Positions 8,449-17,339 of a stretch of DNA of 64,000 nt are shown one piece after another. A model generated the notes under the pieces. It searched no databases. It was not told the origin of the DNA and saw nothing but the letters and a program-made list of their open reading frames with translations. The stretch comes from an uncultured Lachnospiraceae bacterium. Its GTDB lineage: Bacteria > Bacillota > Clostridia > Lachnospirales > Lachnospiraceae. Within the stretch, counting starts at the first letter, position 1. Every line of letters begins with the position of its first letter. The position numbers and the translations under genes were made by a program. The stretch covers positions 62,001 through 126,000 of the forward strand of contig CAJUQJ010000002.1 in assembly GCA_910588215.1 (NCBI GenBank), in the 5' to 3' direction.

Positions 8449-8454
8449 TATAAT
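8449..8454 (+). promoter_or_regulatory. -10 element of the glgC promoter
   Basis: A TATAAT lies 34 bp before the glgC ATG in a very AT-rich stretch. No good -35 hexamer sits at the usual distance. The rest of the 293-bp gap between hypB and glgC holds no gene that could be supported. Confidence 0.4.
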
Positions 8455-8487
8455 CTTTTTATAAAGTTTAAAAGGAGGAATATTAAT

Positions 8488-9696
8488 ATGGCAAAAGAAA
8501 TGATTGCAATGCTTCTTGCCGGCGGACAGGGTTCCCGACTGTATGCGCTGACCGAGAAGCTTGCAAAACCTGCAGTTCCTTTTGGCGGTAAATATCGTAT
8601 CATCGACTTTCCGCTTTCCAACTGCGTTAATTCAGGCATTGATACCGTGGGAATCCTGACCCAGTATCAACCGCTGGAATTAAATGAATACATAGGCAAC
8701 GGGCAGCCTTGGGATCTGGACCGGCTTTACGGAGGTGTACACGTACTACCGCCCTATCAGAAAGCCCACGGCTCGGACTGGTATAAAGGAACCGCAAATG
8801 CAATCTATCAAAATATATCCTTTATTGAACGTTATGATCCCAAGTATGTCATCATCCTTTCCGGTGACCAGATCTGTAAGCAGGATTACAGTGCCTTTCT
8901 GAAATTCCATAAGGAGAAGAATGCAGAATTCAGCGTAGCCGTTATGGAAGTACCCTGGGAGGAGGCTCCTCGCTTCGGCTTGATGGTAGCCGACGAGAAT
9001 GACAAGATCACCGAATTCCAGGAGAAACCTAAGAAACCTAAGTCTAATCTGGCTTCCATGGGTATTTATATTTTCAACTGGGATATCTTAAGACAGTATC
9101 TGGAAGAGGATGAAGCCGATCCAAACTCCGAGAACGATTTTGGCAACAATATCATCCCTAACCTTCTGCGCGATCACCGTCAGATGTATGCCTATCATTT
9201 CAACGGCTACTGGAAGGACGTAGGAACCATCGCTTCCTTATGGGAAGCCAACATGGAAGTCCTGGATCCCGAGCACAGCGGCATCAACCTTTTCGACGAG
9301 GACTGGAAGATCTACAGCCGCAACGCCGGCATGACCGGACATAAGATCAACCCCGGTGCAATCGTGGAGAATTCTATGATCACCGACGGCTGCCGGATCA
9401 AGGGCAGCGTAAAGCACTCCATCCTTTTCGGCGGCGTGAAAGTAGAAGCCGGCGCGGTGGTGGAAGATGCAGTCCTGATGGGCGGTACGACCGTCAAGGC
9501 AGGCGCGGTGGTGAAACACTGTATTGTAGCAGAGAACGTAACGATCTGTGAGAATGCCGTGGTAGGCGCGATGCCTTCCGGAGATGAGAACGGCGTGGCT
9601 ACTATCGGCTCCGGAGTTACCATCGGTGAGAATGCCGTGGTAGGCCCTAATGCAATGGTCAGAAATAATGTAGAAGGTGGTGAAGAGCAATGGTAA
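8488..9696 (+). CDS. glgC: Glucose-1-phosphate adenylyltransferase GlgC
   Basis: Makes ADP-glucose from glucose-1-phosphate and ATP, the committed step of glycogen synthesis. 402 residues. The nucleotidyltransferase signature LLAGGQGSRLYALT is at the N-terminus, followed by KPAVPFGGKYRIIDFPLSN; the C-terminal part is a left-handed beta-helix with hexapeptide repeats (GAVVEDAVLMGG and similar). The start at 8488 is fixed by AAAGGAGG nine bases upstream; an earlier in-frame ATG at 8437 has no such site. It overlaps glgD by 7 bp, indicating translational coupling. Confidence 0.95.
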   Translation: MAKEMIAMLLAGGQGSRLYALTEKLAKPAVPFGGKYRIIDFPLSNCVNSGIDTVGILTQYQPLELNEYIGNGQPWDLDRLYGGVHVLPPYQKAHGSDWYKGTANAIYQNISFIERYDPKYVIILSGDQICKQDYSAFLKFHKEKNAEFSVAVMEVPWEEAPRFGLMVADENDKITEFQEKPKKPKSNLASMGIYIFNWDILRQYLEEDEADPNSENDFGNNIIPNLLRDHRQMYAYHFNGYWKDVGTIASLWEANMEVLDPEHSGINLFDEDWKIYSRNAGMTGHKINPGAIVENSMITDGCRIKGSVKHSILFGGVKVEAGAVVEDAVLMGGTTVKAGAVVKHCIVAENVTICENAVVGAMPSGDENGVATIGSGVTIGENAVVGPNAMVRNNVEGGEEQW

Positions 9697-10835
9697 AATC
9701 AAACACTAGTGTAGTCGGTATTATTTTCCCAAACAGTTATGATGCTCTGGTTCCGGAACTGGTCAGCGTGCGTTTGATGGCTTCCATCCCTTTTGCCAGC
9801 CGTTACCGTGTCATTGACTTTATCTTATCCAGCATGACTCATTCCGGCATTGACAACATCTCTGTGGTAGTGAACAAGAACTATCACTCCTTAATGGATC
9901 ATCTCGGTTCCGGACGCGAGTGGGATCTGATCCGCAAGAACGGCGGTCTGCGCATCTTCCCTCCTTTTGCTGAAAAAGAAGTAGGAGGTCCTTATGTGGG
10001 ACGCGCCAGCGCGCTGGCAAACCTTCTGGATTTCTTAAAAGACCAGAAAGAGGAATACGTGATCATGTCGGATACCAACGTAGTAGTCAACTTCGATTTC
10101 AGTGCTATGCTGCAGGCTCATATCGACAGCGGTGCTGATATGACGATTGCCTACAATGAACAGGAGATTCCGGAGGAACTGCTGAACTATCCGACCAATG
10201 ATAAGATCTTCTACTACACCTTTGATGTCGAAGACGGTCGTCTTAAGAAAGTATACATCAATCCGAAGACAGATGGCATACAGAAGATGTCCATGAACAT
10301 CTTCGTCATTAACAGAGAATTGTTGATCAGCATCATAAATGACGCTTATATCCAGGGACGTTCCTTCTTCATGCGCGACGTTATCATGCCGCAGCTTGGC
10401 AAACTGAATGTACAGGCTTACAAATACACAGACTATGTGGCACGCATCAGCGGCATGAAGAGTTACTTCGATGAGAATATGAAGCTTCTGGATGACTATA
10501 ATCTGGATGCGCTCTTCTCTTCCGCTCCCATCTATACGAAGATCCGTGGCGATAACCCGACCCACTATAAGGATGGCGCTAAGGTGCAGAACGTGATGAT
10601 GGCTGACGGTTGCGTGATCGAAGGTGAAGTGGAGAACAGCGTGATCTTCCGTGGTGTCAAGATCGGCAAAGGTGCTACTGTGAAAAACTGCATTCTCATG
10701 CAGGATACAGTAATAGAAGCAGGTGCAAATGTAGAATACCTGATCACAGATAAGAACGTGACGATCTCGGCCGGCAAAGAGATGAAAGGCACTGACACTT
10801 TCCCGGTCTACATTGAGAAATTTAAGGTTGTTTAA
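9690..10835 (+). CDS. glgD: Glucose-1-phosphate adenylyltransferase subunit GlgD
   Basis: GlgC paralogue of 381 residues found next to glgC in Firmicutes; the pair forms a hetero-oligomeric ADP-glucose pyrophosphorylase. The fold is kept (FASRYRVIDFILSSMTHSGIDN, C-terminal hexapeptide repeats), but the GGxGxRL nucleotide loop is replaced by IFPNSYDALVPEL. This fits the family view of GlgD as a mainly regulatory subunit. The start overlaps the glgC stop. A strong terminator follows. The glycogen synthase gene glgA is about 21 kb away and on the other strand. Confidence 0.93.
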   Translation: MVKSNTSVVGIIFPNSYDALVPELVSVRLMASIPFASRYRVIDFILSSMTHSGIDNISVVVNKNYHSLMDHLGSGREWDLIRKNGGLRIFPPFAEKEVGGPYVGRASALANLLDFLKDQKEEYVIMSDTNVVVNFDFSAMLQAHIDSGADMTIAYNEQEIPEELLNYPTNDKIFYYTFDVEDGRLKKVYINPKTDGIQKMSMNIFVINRELLISIINDAYIQGRSFFMRDVIMPQLGKLNVQAYKYTDYVARISGMKSYFDENMKLLDDYNLDALFSSAPIYTKIRGDNPTHYKDGAKVQNVMMADGCVIEGEVENSVIFRGVKIGKGATVKNCILMQDTVIEAGANVEYLITDKNVTISAGKEMKGTDTFPVYIEKFKVV

Positions 10836-10888
10836 TACTGTAGATAACTCAGATATCTGCTTGGAATCTGAATCCTATAAAAGATTCA

Positions 10889-10924
10889 AGCTGCGGGATA
10901 GGAAGCCCTGTCCCGCAGCTTTTC
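10889..10924 (+). terminator. Terminator of glgCD
   Basis: AGCTGCGGGA (10889-10898) and TCCCGCAGCT (10911-10920) form a perfect 10-bp stem with a 12-base loop, followed by TTTTC. It lies 53 bp after the glgD stop. Confidence 0.85.
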
Positions 10925-10975
10925 AAATTACTTTAACAATACATACCCTGCTGGCGGAGAACCTCATCCGCCTCT

Positions 10976-11893
10976 TTATTCTGACAGCAGCCCCTTCGTC
11001 ACAAGAAACTGTCTTGCCACTTCTTTATCTTCTTTGCCGTTTACTTCCACTTCATAATTCAACTGCTGCATTTCGTCTTCCGAGATCAGTCCGTTCAGCT
11101 TCTCCAACACATCCTCCAGCTTCGGATACTTCTCCAGCGCATCTTTTCTCACGATCGTACCTGCATCGAAGCGCTCAAAGAAACTGCCGTCATCGGTAAG
11201 TAGGACCAAGCTGTTAGCCGCAAGCTGCGCATCTGTCGTAAAGGCATTGATCACGTCCACCTCTCCGTTTATCAAAGCCTCATATTTTAAGGCGATCTCC
11301 ATCTGCTTCACGTCTTTAAACTGCATACCATATGCCTCGCAGAGCCGGGGGTAGCCGGTTTCCAACTCAATATAATCCGGATTACCGCCAAAGGTAAGTT
11401 CTCCGGAAACCGCTGCCAGATCCGAATAAGTGCCCAGACCATACTGCTCCGCCGTCTCCTGTCTGAGCGCCAGGCCATACGTATTGGAAAAACCATATAA
11501 ACCTGTCCAAGTCAATCCCAGATCAGCATACTCTTCCTGCAGTTGTGCATACAGCTTCTCATCATCCTTCTCCATCTCTTCTCTCTTCAGGACATTCAAC
11601 CATGCCGTCCGTGTATATTCCGGATACAGATCGAACTCTCCCTTGACTAAAGCCGGATGGATATTGGTCGTGCCGCCACCCACCCCTTTGGTAATCTCCG
11701 TCTCATAATCTGTCTCAGCCTCGATCAGCTGTGCAATGATCTCCGTCAGGATATACTGCTCCGTCATGGGCTTAGAGGCAATGTGGATCACCTTTTTCTC
11801 CCCACAACCGCATAAGCCGGACATCATCGCCACGACCAGAAACAATACGAATACCTTTTTCAAATTTCTCTTTCCCTGTTTCTTCTTTGCCAT
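10976..11893 (-). CDS. Osmoprotectant-type ABC transporter substrate-binding lipoprotein (OpuCC/OsmF family)
   Basis: Solute-binding protein of the glycine betaine/choline (QAT) family, about 305 residues. It has a basic, hydrophobic lipoprotein signal ending near GLCGCG, then IHIASKPMTEQYILTEIIAQLIE and the family feature KGVGGGTTNIHPAL...DLYPEYTRTAW. The start at 11893 (MAKKKQ) has AAAGGGG ten bases upstream; a GTG reading from 11920 and an ATG at 11902 have poorer sites. Last gene of the permease-ATPase-binding protein operon. The family binds quaternary amines; the actual ligand is not known. Confidence 0.88.
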   Translation of the reverse strand: MAKKKQGKRNLKKVFVLFLVVAMMSGLCGCGEKKVIHIASKPMTEQYILTEIIAQLIEAETDYETEITKGVGGGTTNIHPALVKGEFDLYPEYTRTAWLNVLKREEMEKDDEKLYAQLQEEYADLGLTWTGLYGFSNTYGLALRQETAEQYGLGTYSDLAAVSGELTFGGNPDYIELETGYPRLCEAYGMQFKDVKQMEIALKYEALINGEVDVINAFTTDAQLAANSLVLLTDDGSFFERFDAGTIVRKDALEKYPKLEDVLEKLNGLISEDEMQQLNYEVEVNGKEDKEVARQFLVTKGLLSE

Positions 11894-11954
11894 CTCTTTC
11901 ATTCCCCTTTCATACTTCACTTGTCTATATTCCCGTCTGTTATAATTCTGCCGC

Positions 11955-12680
11955 TTATCGGTTCAGCAGCTTCCTCACAAATGCATCCCGCGGCGCTTCC
12001 ATCAAATCCTTTGCCGTACCCTCCTGCCAGATACAGCCTTCCTTCATGATCAAAATACGACTGCCCAGCTTAAAAGCCTCATCAATGTCATGCGTGATGA
12101 ATACGATTGTAACTCCCGTCTTCTCCTGCAGGGAAAGCAATTCCTCCTGCAGCCCTTTCCGGGTGATCTCATCCACTGCACCGAAGGGCTCGTCCATGAG
12201 AAGTATCCTGGCATTCGCCGCCATGGCCCTGGCGATTCCCACCCTTTGCTGCTGACCACCTGAAAGCTGCCGCGGGAAACGGCTCGAAAGCTGCGCCGGC
12301 AGCTGAACCATCTCCAGCATACGTTCGACCAGATGTTGCTTCTCTTCTGTCGTCATCTTCTTCTCCAGGCCAGGAACATAGCAGATATTATCCCGAACCG
12401 TCATGTGCGGAAAAAGTTTCGCTCCCTGTACCGCATAACCGATCTGTCGGCGCAAGACAACCAGATCGCACTCCGCCAGTGCTTCTCCGTTAACGATCAC
12501 TTCTCCTTCACTCGGCGTCACGATGCCGTTGATCATCTTGAGCAACGTCGTCTTTCCGCATCCGGAAGGCCCGATGATCACTACCAACTCCCCCTGCTCT
12601 ATCGTAAGGGAAACCTTATGCAGCACCGCATTCTCTCCGTAAGCTGCCGAACATTCCCGTATCTCAATCACCTTATTCAA
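11955..12680 (-). CDS. Osmoprotectant-type ABC transporter ATP-binding protein
   Basis: ATPase of 241 residues with Walker A GPSGCGKTT, signature LSGGQQQR, and Walker B ILLMDEPFGAVD. It resembles OpuCA/ProV but lacks the C-terminal tandem CBS domains of those larger proteins. The start is the unusual TTG at 12680, supported by AGGAGG seven bases upstream. The TTG lies 8 bp inside the permease gene, so translation is probably coupled. A longer reading into the permease gene (to 12731) has no ribosome site. Confidence 0.9.
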   Translation of the reverse strand: MNKVIEIRECSAAYGENAVLHKVSLTIEQGELVVIIGPSGCGKTTLLKMINGIVTPSEGEVIVNGEALAECDLVVLRRQIGYAVQGAKLFPHMTVRDNICYVPGLEKKMTTEEKQHLVERMLEMVQLPAQLSSRFPRQLSGGQQQRVGIARAMAANARILLMDEPFGAVDEITRKGLQEELLSLQEKTGVTIVFITHDIDEAFKLGSRILIMKEGCIWQEGTAKDLMEAPRDAFVRKLLNR

Positions 12681-13308
12681 TGCCGTACCTCCTGTTAACC
12701 GCTTTCTCCGCCAGAGAAAGCAGGCGGTCACAAAACAGAGCCAAAAGAGCGATCAGTATAGAACCCGCCGCCGTCAACGTCATATTGTAGGTTGTGATTC
12801 CCCGGTAGATCGCAACACCAAGGCCGCCTGCCCCGATAAAGGAGGCGATACCGCCCATGGCGATGATCATGACCACCATATTACGAAAACCGCTGATGAT
12901 CACAGGTAGTGCCAGCGGAAACCGAATCCGAAACATCACCTGCCGGTCATCTGAGCCCAGCCCTTCCGCTACCTCCAAAATAGTGGCATCCACGGTCGTC
13001 AGACCCGTGTACGTATTCCTGACAATGGGTAGCAATCCATAGACAGTCAAGGCAATGATAGCCGTCCGGTTACCAATCCCTGTCAGGGGGATCAGAAATC
13101 CCAGCAAAGAGATTGACGGAATGGTATAGATCACATTGACGATCCCCAACACCACACCTGCTGCCTTCTTATGTCTGCTGATCAGAATCCCCGTCAGGAT
13201 ACCGAGTATCCCTGCACACAGCACTGCTGTCAGTGATATTCTGATATGTTCCAGCAGACAGGTTATAAACAGTTCACGCCTGTCCCAAAATATCTGTAAG
13301 ATCTGCAT
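12673..13308 (-). CDS. Osmoprotectant-type ABC transporter permease (OpuCB-like)
   Basis: Integral membrane permease of about 211 residues with five to six transmembrane segments. The cytoplasmic coupling motif is EVAEGLGSDDRQVMFRIRFP, typical of the ProW/OpuCB family. The start is either ATG 13308 (AGGTGG five bases upstream) or GTG 13317. First gene of a three-gene operon with a single permease, so the channel is probably a homodimer. Transcription starts from the promoter at 13350-13378, which carries two operator-like sites. Confidence 0.9.
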   Translation of the reverse strand: MQILQIFWDRRELFITCLLEHIRISLTAVLCAGILGILTGILISRHKKAAGVVLGIVNVIYTIPSISLLGFLIPLTGIGNRTAIIALTVYGLLPIVRNTYTGLTTVDATILEVAEGLGSDDRQVMFRIRFPLALPVIISGFRNMVVMIIAMGGIASFIGAGGLGVAIYRGITTYNMTLTAAGSILIALLALFCDRLLSLAEKAVNRRYGIE

Positions 13309-13326
13309 ATCCTCCACCTCGCATCG

Positions 13327-13378
13327 CAGAACAAATGTTCTGTCAATTAAGAATAGAACATTTGTCAGATTCTGTCAA
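13327..13378 (-). promoter_or_regulatory. Strong promoter with paired operators, osmoprotectant ABC operon
   Basis: On the minus strand: -35 TTGACA (13373-13378), 17-bp spacer, -10 TATTCT (13350-13355). Operator O1 is the palindrome CAGAACAAATGTTCTG (13327-13342), at the expected transcription start. Operator O2 (13356-13367, TGACAAATGTTC on the minus strand) is an imperfect copy inside the spacer. Two sites 27 bp apart over the promoter suggest repression; the regulator is not known. Confidence 0.7.
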
Positions 13379-13425
13379 TGTTTTTTTGCAGTTTAATACA
13401 CTCCTTTTTAACAGTTCACGCAAAT

Positions 13426-13464
13426 ACTGAGGTGACATGGGCTAGTAGCCCACATCACCTCAGT
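13426..13464. repeat. 39-bp inverted repeat
   Basis: Two 19-base arms (13426-13444 and 13446-13464) around one base, with two mismatches; the arms begin and end with ACTGAGGTGA and TCACCTCAGT. No T-run follows on either strand. It lies downstream of the rubrerythrin gene and may end its message or be a repeat element. Confidence 0.75.
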
Positions 13465-13546
13465 TCTTCCCGTAATCTTCCACGCGCTTATGCAGTAACC
13501 GGCTATTCGGCCACGCTGTCTGCGGGCGGTACTATAAGTCTTGGCA

Positions 13547-14101
13547 TCAATAATTCTCCGCCTTAATCTCGAAATATGCCTGCGGATGTGCACACACCGG
13601 ACAGATCTCAGGTGCATCACATCCCACCACGACATGTCCGCAGTTGCGGCACTCCCATACCTTGACTTCACTCTTCTTAAATACTTCCTGCATCTCTACA
13701 TTCCGAAGAAGCGCCCGGTAGCGTTCCTCATGCTGTTTCTCAATAGCCGCCACCTGACGGAACTTAGCCGCCAGTTCCGGAAAACCTTCCTTCTCCGCAG
13801 TCTCCGCGAAGCCTACATACATCTCTGTCCATTCATAATTCTCGCCCGCCGCTGCCGCCGCCAGATTCTCGGCCGTAGTACCGATCCCATAACGTTCTTT
13901 GTACCAGAGCTTAGCATGCTCTTTCTCGTTGTCTGCCGTCTCCTGGAAGATTGCTGCAATCTGCTCAAACCCTTCCTTCTTCGCTTTGGATGCGAAGAAA
14001 GTATAATTATTTCTCGCCACCGATTCGCCTGCGATTGCCGCCTCCAGGTTCTTCTCTGTCTGAGTCCCTGCGTATTTGCTGTTTCCTGCTGTCTGTGCCA
14101 T
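13547..14101 (-). CDS. Rubrerythrin
   Basis: Peroxide-detoxifying non-haem di-iron protein of anaerobes, 184 residues. A four-helix ferritin-like domain carries the Glu and ExxH ligands (ESVARNNY, DNEKEHAKLWY, EKQHEERY). A C-terminal rubredoxin-like domain has CRNCGHVV and CPVCAHPQ, which bind the electron-transfer iron. The start at 14101 has GGAGG five bases upstream; a reading from 14113 would place the start inside the ribosome site. It appears monocistronic, and the gap beyond its stop holds an inverted repeat. Confidence 0.95.
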   Translation of the reverse strand: MAQTAGNSKYAGTQTEKNLEAAIAGESVARNNYTFFASKAKKEGFEQIAAIFQETADNEKEHAKLWYKERYGIGTTAENLAAAAAGENYEWTEMYVGFAETAEKEGFPELAAKFRQVAAIEKQHEERYRALLRNVEMQEVFKKSEVKVWECRNCGHVVVGCDAPEICPVCAHPQAYFEIKAENY

Positions 14102-14310
14102 AGTCTCCTCCATTCTATGCGATATCCCACATCTCTTCGTCTACTTGTATCTTTCCGTCCAGAGTCCTCATGATAGATGACCATATTGCCTTGCATTCTT
14201 CATCTACTACGTCCACTGAAAAATACTATTCTATAAAAGTATCTCCTACCTTTAAATTCCTATACAGATATATTCCCTGTTCATAAACACAAAAAATCTG
14301 CGCCGAAAAG

Positions 14311-15336
14311 TTACAGACTCTCTCTTTCCTGCGGATACACGATTCCCCAGTCTGCCCGCAGACTGTCACATTGCTTCAGGATAGCCATCGTATCCTTCCA
14401 CGTCAGCACCGGTGACTCGACCACACCTTCCCGGATGCATTGATTTACATGCGCGATCTCGTACTGGTACCCTTCGTCCTCCACACCCGCGATCCTCTGT
14501 GCCACCTTTCGCTCAATGCTCATGGTCTCATTCCCGACTGTCACAAGCATCCGCGTCGGTTTCCAGAAATGAGGCACTGTGATATACCCTTCGGTCCCAT
14601 AAATCCAGGCTGTGTCCAACATCCCGGTGCGTATCCCGCTTCCCATCACCGCCAGCTCACCCCCGTCATACTGCGCGATGTAAGCAGCCTGCTCATCTAT
14701 CTGAAGGTGATGCTCATCCGTATCCATAGATGCTTTCCCGATCAGATACAGCGGGTCTTTCTTCAGGATCATCCGGGAAAAGTGTAGATTATAAACGCCC
14801 ACATCCAAAAGTCCGCCGCCCGCACGCTTCGGGTCAAAAAGCCTCGACGCCGGATCGACTTCGTTTCGAAAAGCAAAATTTGACTGTACGACCCGTACCT
14901 GTCCAATTCCTTTCTCTCCGATCCTGTTCTCTATTTCCTGTATGATCGGGAAAAATTTCGTCCACACGGCCTCCATCAAAAACGTATGATTTCTCCTGGC
15001 GCAGTCGATCATTTCCTGAAACTCTCCCGCGTTAATGGCCGCTGGTTTTTCCACCAGAACCCCCTTCCCGGATTCCATTGCCCTCACTGCCAACTCTTTA
15101 TGCGCCGTGTGCGCTACCGGGATATAGACCACATCGATATCTTTACGCGCTAACAGTTCCTCATAGCCTACGGTCTCCGGAATATGAAATTTCTGTGCCA
15201 TCTTACGGGCCCGTTCAATGCTTCTGGATGCAACCGCAACGATCTCCATATCCTCTACCTGCTGCGCACCGTTCATCCAGCGGTTCAAGATCTCTCCTGC
15301 CCCCAGCAGACCCCATCTGATTTTCCTTTGTTCCAT
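14311..15336 (-). CDS. Gfo/Idh/MocA family NAD(P)-dependent oxidoreductase
   Basis: Sugar- or inositol-type dehydrogenase of about 341 residues. The N-terminal Rossmann fold starts RWGLLGAGEI; the conserved EKPAA (in GVLVEKPAAINAGE) is near residue 97; the C-terminal alpha/beta domain has GGGLLDVGVYNLH. The start at 15336 (MEQRKI) fits the family and has AAGGA upstream; the longer ORF to 15408 is not supported. The substrate cannot be told. Together with the aminopeptidase gene upstream it may form a short unit (108-bp gap). Confidence 0.88.
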   Translation of the reverse strand: MEQRKIRWGLLGAGEILNRWMNGAQQVEDMEIVAVASRSIERARKMAQKFHIPETVGYEELLARKDIDVVYIPVAHTAHKELAVRAMESGKGVLVEKPAAINAGEFQEMIDCARRNHTFLMEAVWTKFFPIIQEIENRIGEKGIGQVRVVQSNFAFRNEVDPASRLFDPKRAGGGLLDVGVYNLHFSRMILKKDPLYLIGKASMDTDEHHLQIDEQAAYIAQYDGGELAVMGSGIRTGMLDTAWIYGTEGYITVPHFWKPTRMLVTVGNETMSIERKVAQRIAGVEDEGYQYEIAHVNQCIREGVVESPVLTWKDTMAILKQCDSLRADWGIVYPQERESL

Positions 15337-15444
15337 GATTTTCCTTTTCTGCCCTGTTTTTGTCCGGCTTCTCTTCGTACTGCATATGCTCTTCATACTT
15401 GCACCCATGTCAACGATGGAACAGGCATTCTTTGCACACTTCTG

Positions 15445-17238
15445 TTACTGTATCCGTGCCGTCATTTCCTTCAGCCAGCCCTGCTCTTCCTCGTCCAGAT
15501 GCGGTGATAAAGCTTCGTACACCCTCTGGTGATAACGATTAAGACATTCCAGTTCTTTCTCCGTCATCAGTTCCGGCAGGATCGCTTCCCTGTCAAAAGG
15601 CACCATCGTCAGCGGCTCAAGATACAGGAACTGACCATGATCATTCTTCTCTCCCTTACGGCACAGGACCAGATTCTCCAATCGGATGCCAAAACGACCT
15701 TCCAGATACAACCCTGGTTCGTCGGATACGATCATTCCCTCCTCTAGCGGAATACTCTTCGCTCCCGGTGCGACACGCCAGTGGATCCTCTGCGGCCCTT
15801 CATGCACCCCAAGAATATAGCCTACGCCGTGGCCGGTTCCATGATTGTAATCCATACCCAACTCCCATAATGGGCCTCTCGCCAGCACATCCAGGTTCTG
15901 TCCGCTGACACCTTCCACAAATTTCGCTGCGCCCAATGCCAGGTTTCCTCGCAGTACCGTCGTATAATACCGCTTCTCCTCCTCCGTCAGATCCCCCAGC
16001 GCTATGGTACGGGTGATATCCGTAGTGCCTTCCTGATAATGACCACCCACATCCGCCAGACAGAAGCTTTTCGCCTTCATCTCCACATCTGATTCCTGTG
16101 TAGGCGCATAATGCACGATCGCACCGTGAGGGCCATAGGCAATGATAGAAGAAAAGCTGGGTTCCAGATACCCTTCCATCTGTGACCGGAGCATCTCCAA
16201 TTTCCCGGCAGCACCTACTTCCGTGACCGTCTCCCTGTCCACATTTGTCTTCAACCAATGAATAAATCTCGTCACTGCAACGCCGTCCTTTATGTGGGCG
16301 GCACGCATATGCCTCATCTCCTCCGGTGTCTTCACTGCCTTCATAAGCACGATCGGGCTTTCCTGATCCAGAATCTCCACATCCTTAGGTACCTTTTGTG
16401 TCAGTCGGTAATTCACGGTTCCACTGTCCAGCCATACCTTCGTTCCCGCAGGCATATTGCCCACCGCCTGCCCGATCTCCTCATAGGGCTTTATCGTCAC
16501 ACCTTCCTGCGTCAGCCTTTCCAGTATCTGCACCGGAAATATCTCCTCATGTGCAAACAACGTGATCTGCTCCTTCGTCAAAAGCAGATAAGACAGGAAA
16601 ACCGGCGTATGCGCAATATCTCCTCCTCGCAGATTAAAAAGCCACGCTATCTCGTCCAGTGCGGTCACCAGCAGCTGATCAGCCTTCTCTTCCTGCATTT
16701 TGGCCCGAACTTCCTTGATCTTGTCCTCTCTGCTCTTACCTGCATATTTCACATGCAATTCCCAAACCGGCTTTTTTGAAAGGGGCGGGCGATCTGTCCA
16801 GATCACATCCACCAGATCCTTACTACCGTCAAAGGAAATCTGCTTCGCGTCAGTCTTATCTCCAATCGTCTCCACAAAACGCTTCGTAACCGTGCGGCCA
16901 TCGAACCCGATCACTGTTTTCTCGCCCAAATTCTTCTCCAGATATTCTTCTATTTTGGGCACATCCGGCTGTCCGGAACGCATCAACTCAATAGTGCTGC
17001 CCTGAAGCTGTCGGGCAGCCTGAAGGAAATATCTGCCGTCCGTCCACAATGCCGCCTTATCCTGCAAAACTACCAGGGTCCCTGCAGACCCGGTAAATCC
17101 TGACATATATTCTCTCGCCTTAAAATAGTCACCTACATATTCCGAACTATGAAAATCATCAGTCGGTATGATATAGGCAGAAAAGCTGTTCTCATTCATC
17201 AACTCGCGTAATCGGGTTAATTTCTCGTCTATTCTCAT
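15445..17238 (-). CDS. Xaa-Pro aminopeptidase (aminopeptidase P, peptidase M24B), long form
   Basis: Cytosolic metallopeptidase of 597 residues that removes an N-terminal residue before proline. The length and two creatinase-like N-terminal domains (MRIDEKLTRLRELM...TGSAGTLVV...LWTDGRYF) mark the long three-domain form. The catalytic domain shows the M24 metal ligands: Asp in LADVGGHYQEGTTDITRT, His in NHGTGHGVGYILGVHEGP, Glu in SDEPGLYLEGRFGIRLEN. It is likely to feed peptide catabolism. No signal peptide is present. Confidence 0.93.
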   Translation of the reverse strand: MRIDEKLTRLRELMNENSFSAYIIPTDDFHSSEYVGDYFKAREYMSGFTGSAGTLVVLQDKAALWTDGRYFLQAARQLQGSTIELMRSGQPDVPKIEEYLEKNLGEKTVIGFDGRTVTKRFVETIGDKTDAKQISFDGSKDLVDVIWTDRPPLSKKPVWELHVKYAGKSREDKIKEVRAKMQEEKADQLLVTALDEIAWLFNLRGGDIAHTPVFLSYLLLTKEQITLFAHEEIFPVQILERLTQEGVTIKPYEEIGQAVGNMPAGTKVWLDSGTVNYRLTQKVPKDVEILDQESPIVLMKAVKTPEEMRHMRAAHIKDGVAVTRFIHWLKTNVDRETVTEVGAAGKLEMLRSQMEGYLEPSFSSIIAYGPHGAIVHYAPTQESDVEMKAKSFCLADVGGHYQEGTTDITRTIALGDLTEEEKRYYTTVLRGNLALGAAKFVEGVSGQNLDVLARGPLWELGMDYNHGTGHGVGYILGVHEGPQRIHWRVAPGAKSIPLEEGMIVSDEPGLYLEGRFGIRLENLVLCRKGEKNDHGQFLYLEPLTMVPFDREAILPELMTEKELECLNRYHQRVYEALSPHLDEEEQGWLKEMTARIQ

Positions 17239-17339
17239 CGTTCCCTGTCCTTCTTCGTTATTTCTGCATTCTGTCTGTCACATGTCCGTATCCCGCGCAG
17301 CACTGATTTGACTCGCGGCATCAGTATACCGTACACTCT

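Noticed and set aside
13329..13340. LexA box for the osmoprotectant operon
   Set aside because: GAACAAATGTTC resembles the core but lacks the outer consensus bases seen at 18689-18702, and the operon has no link to DNA repair.
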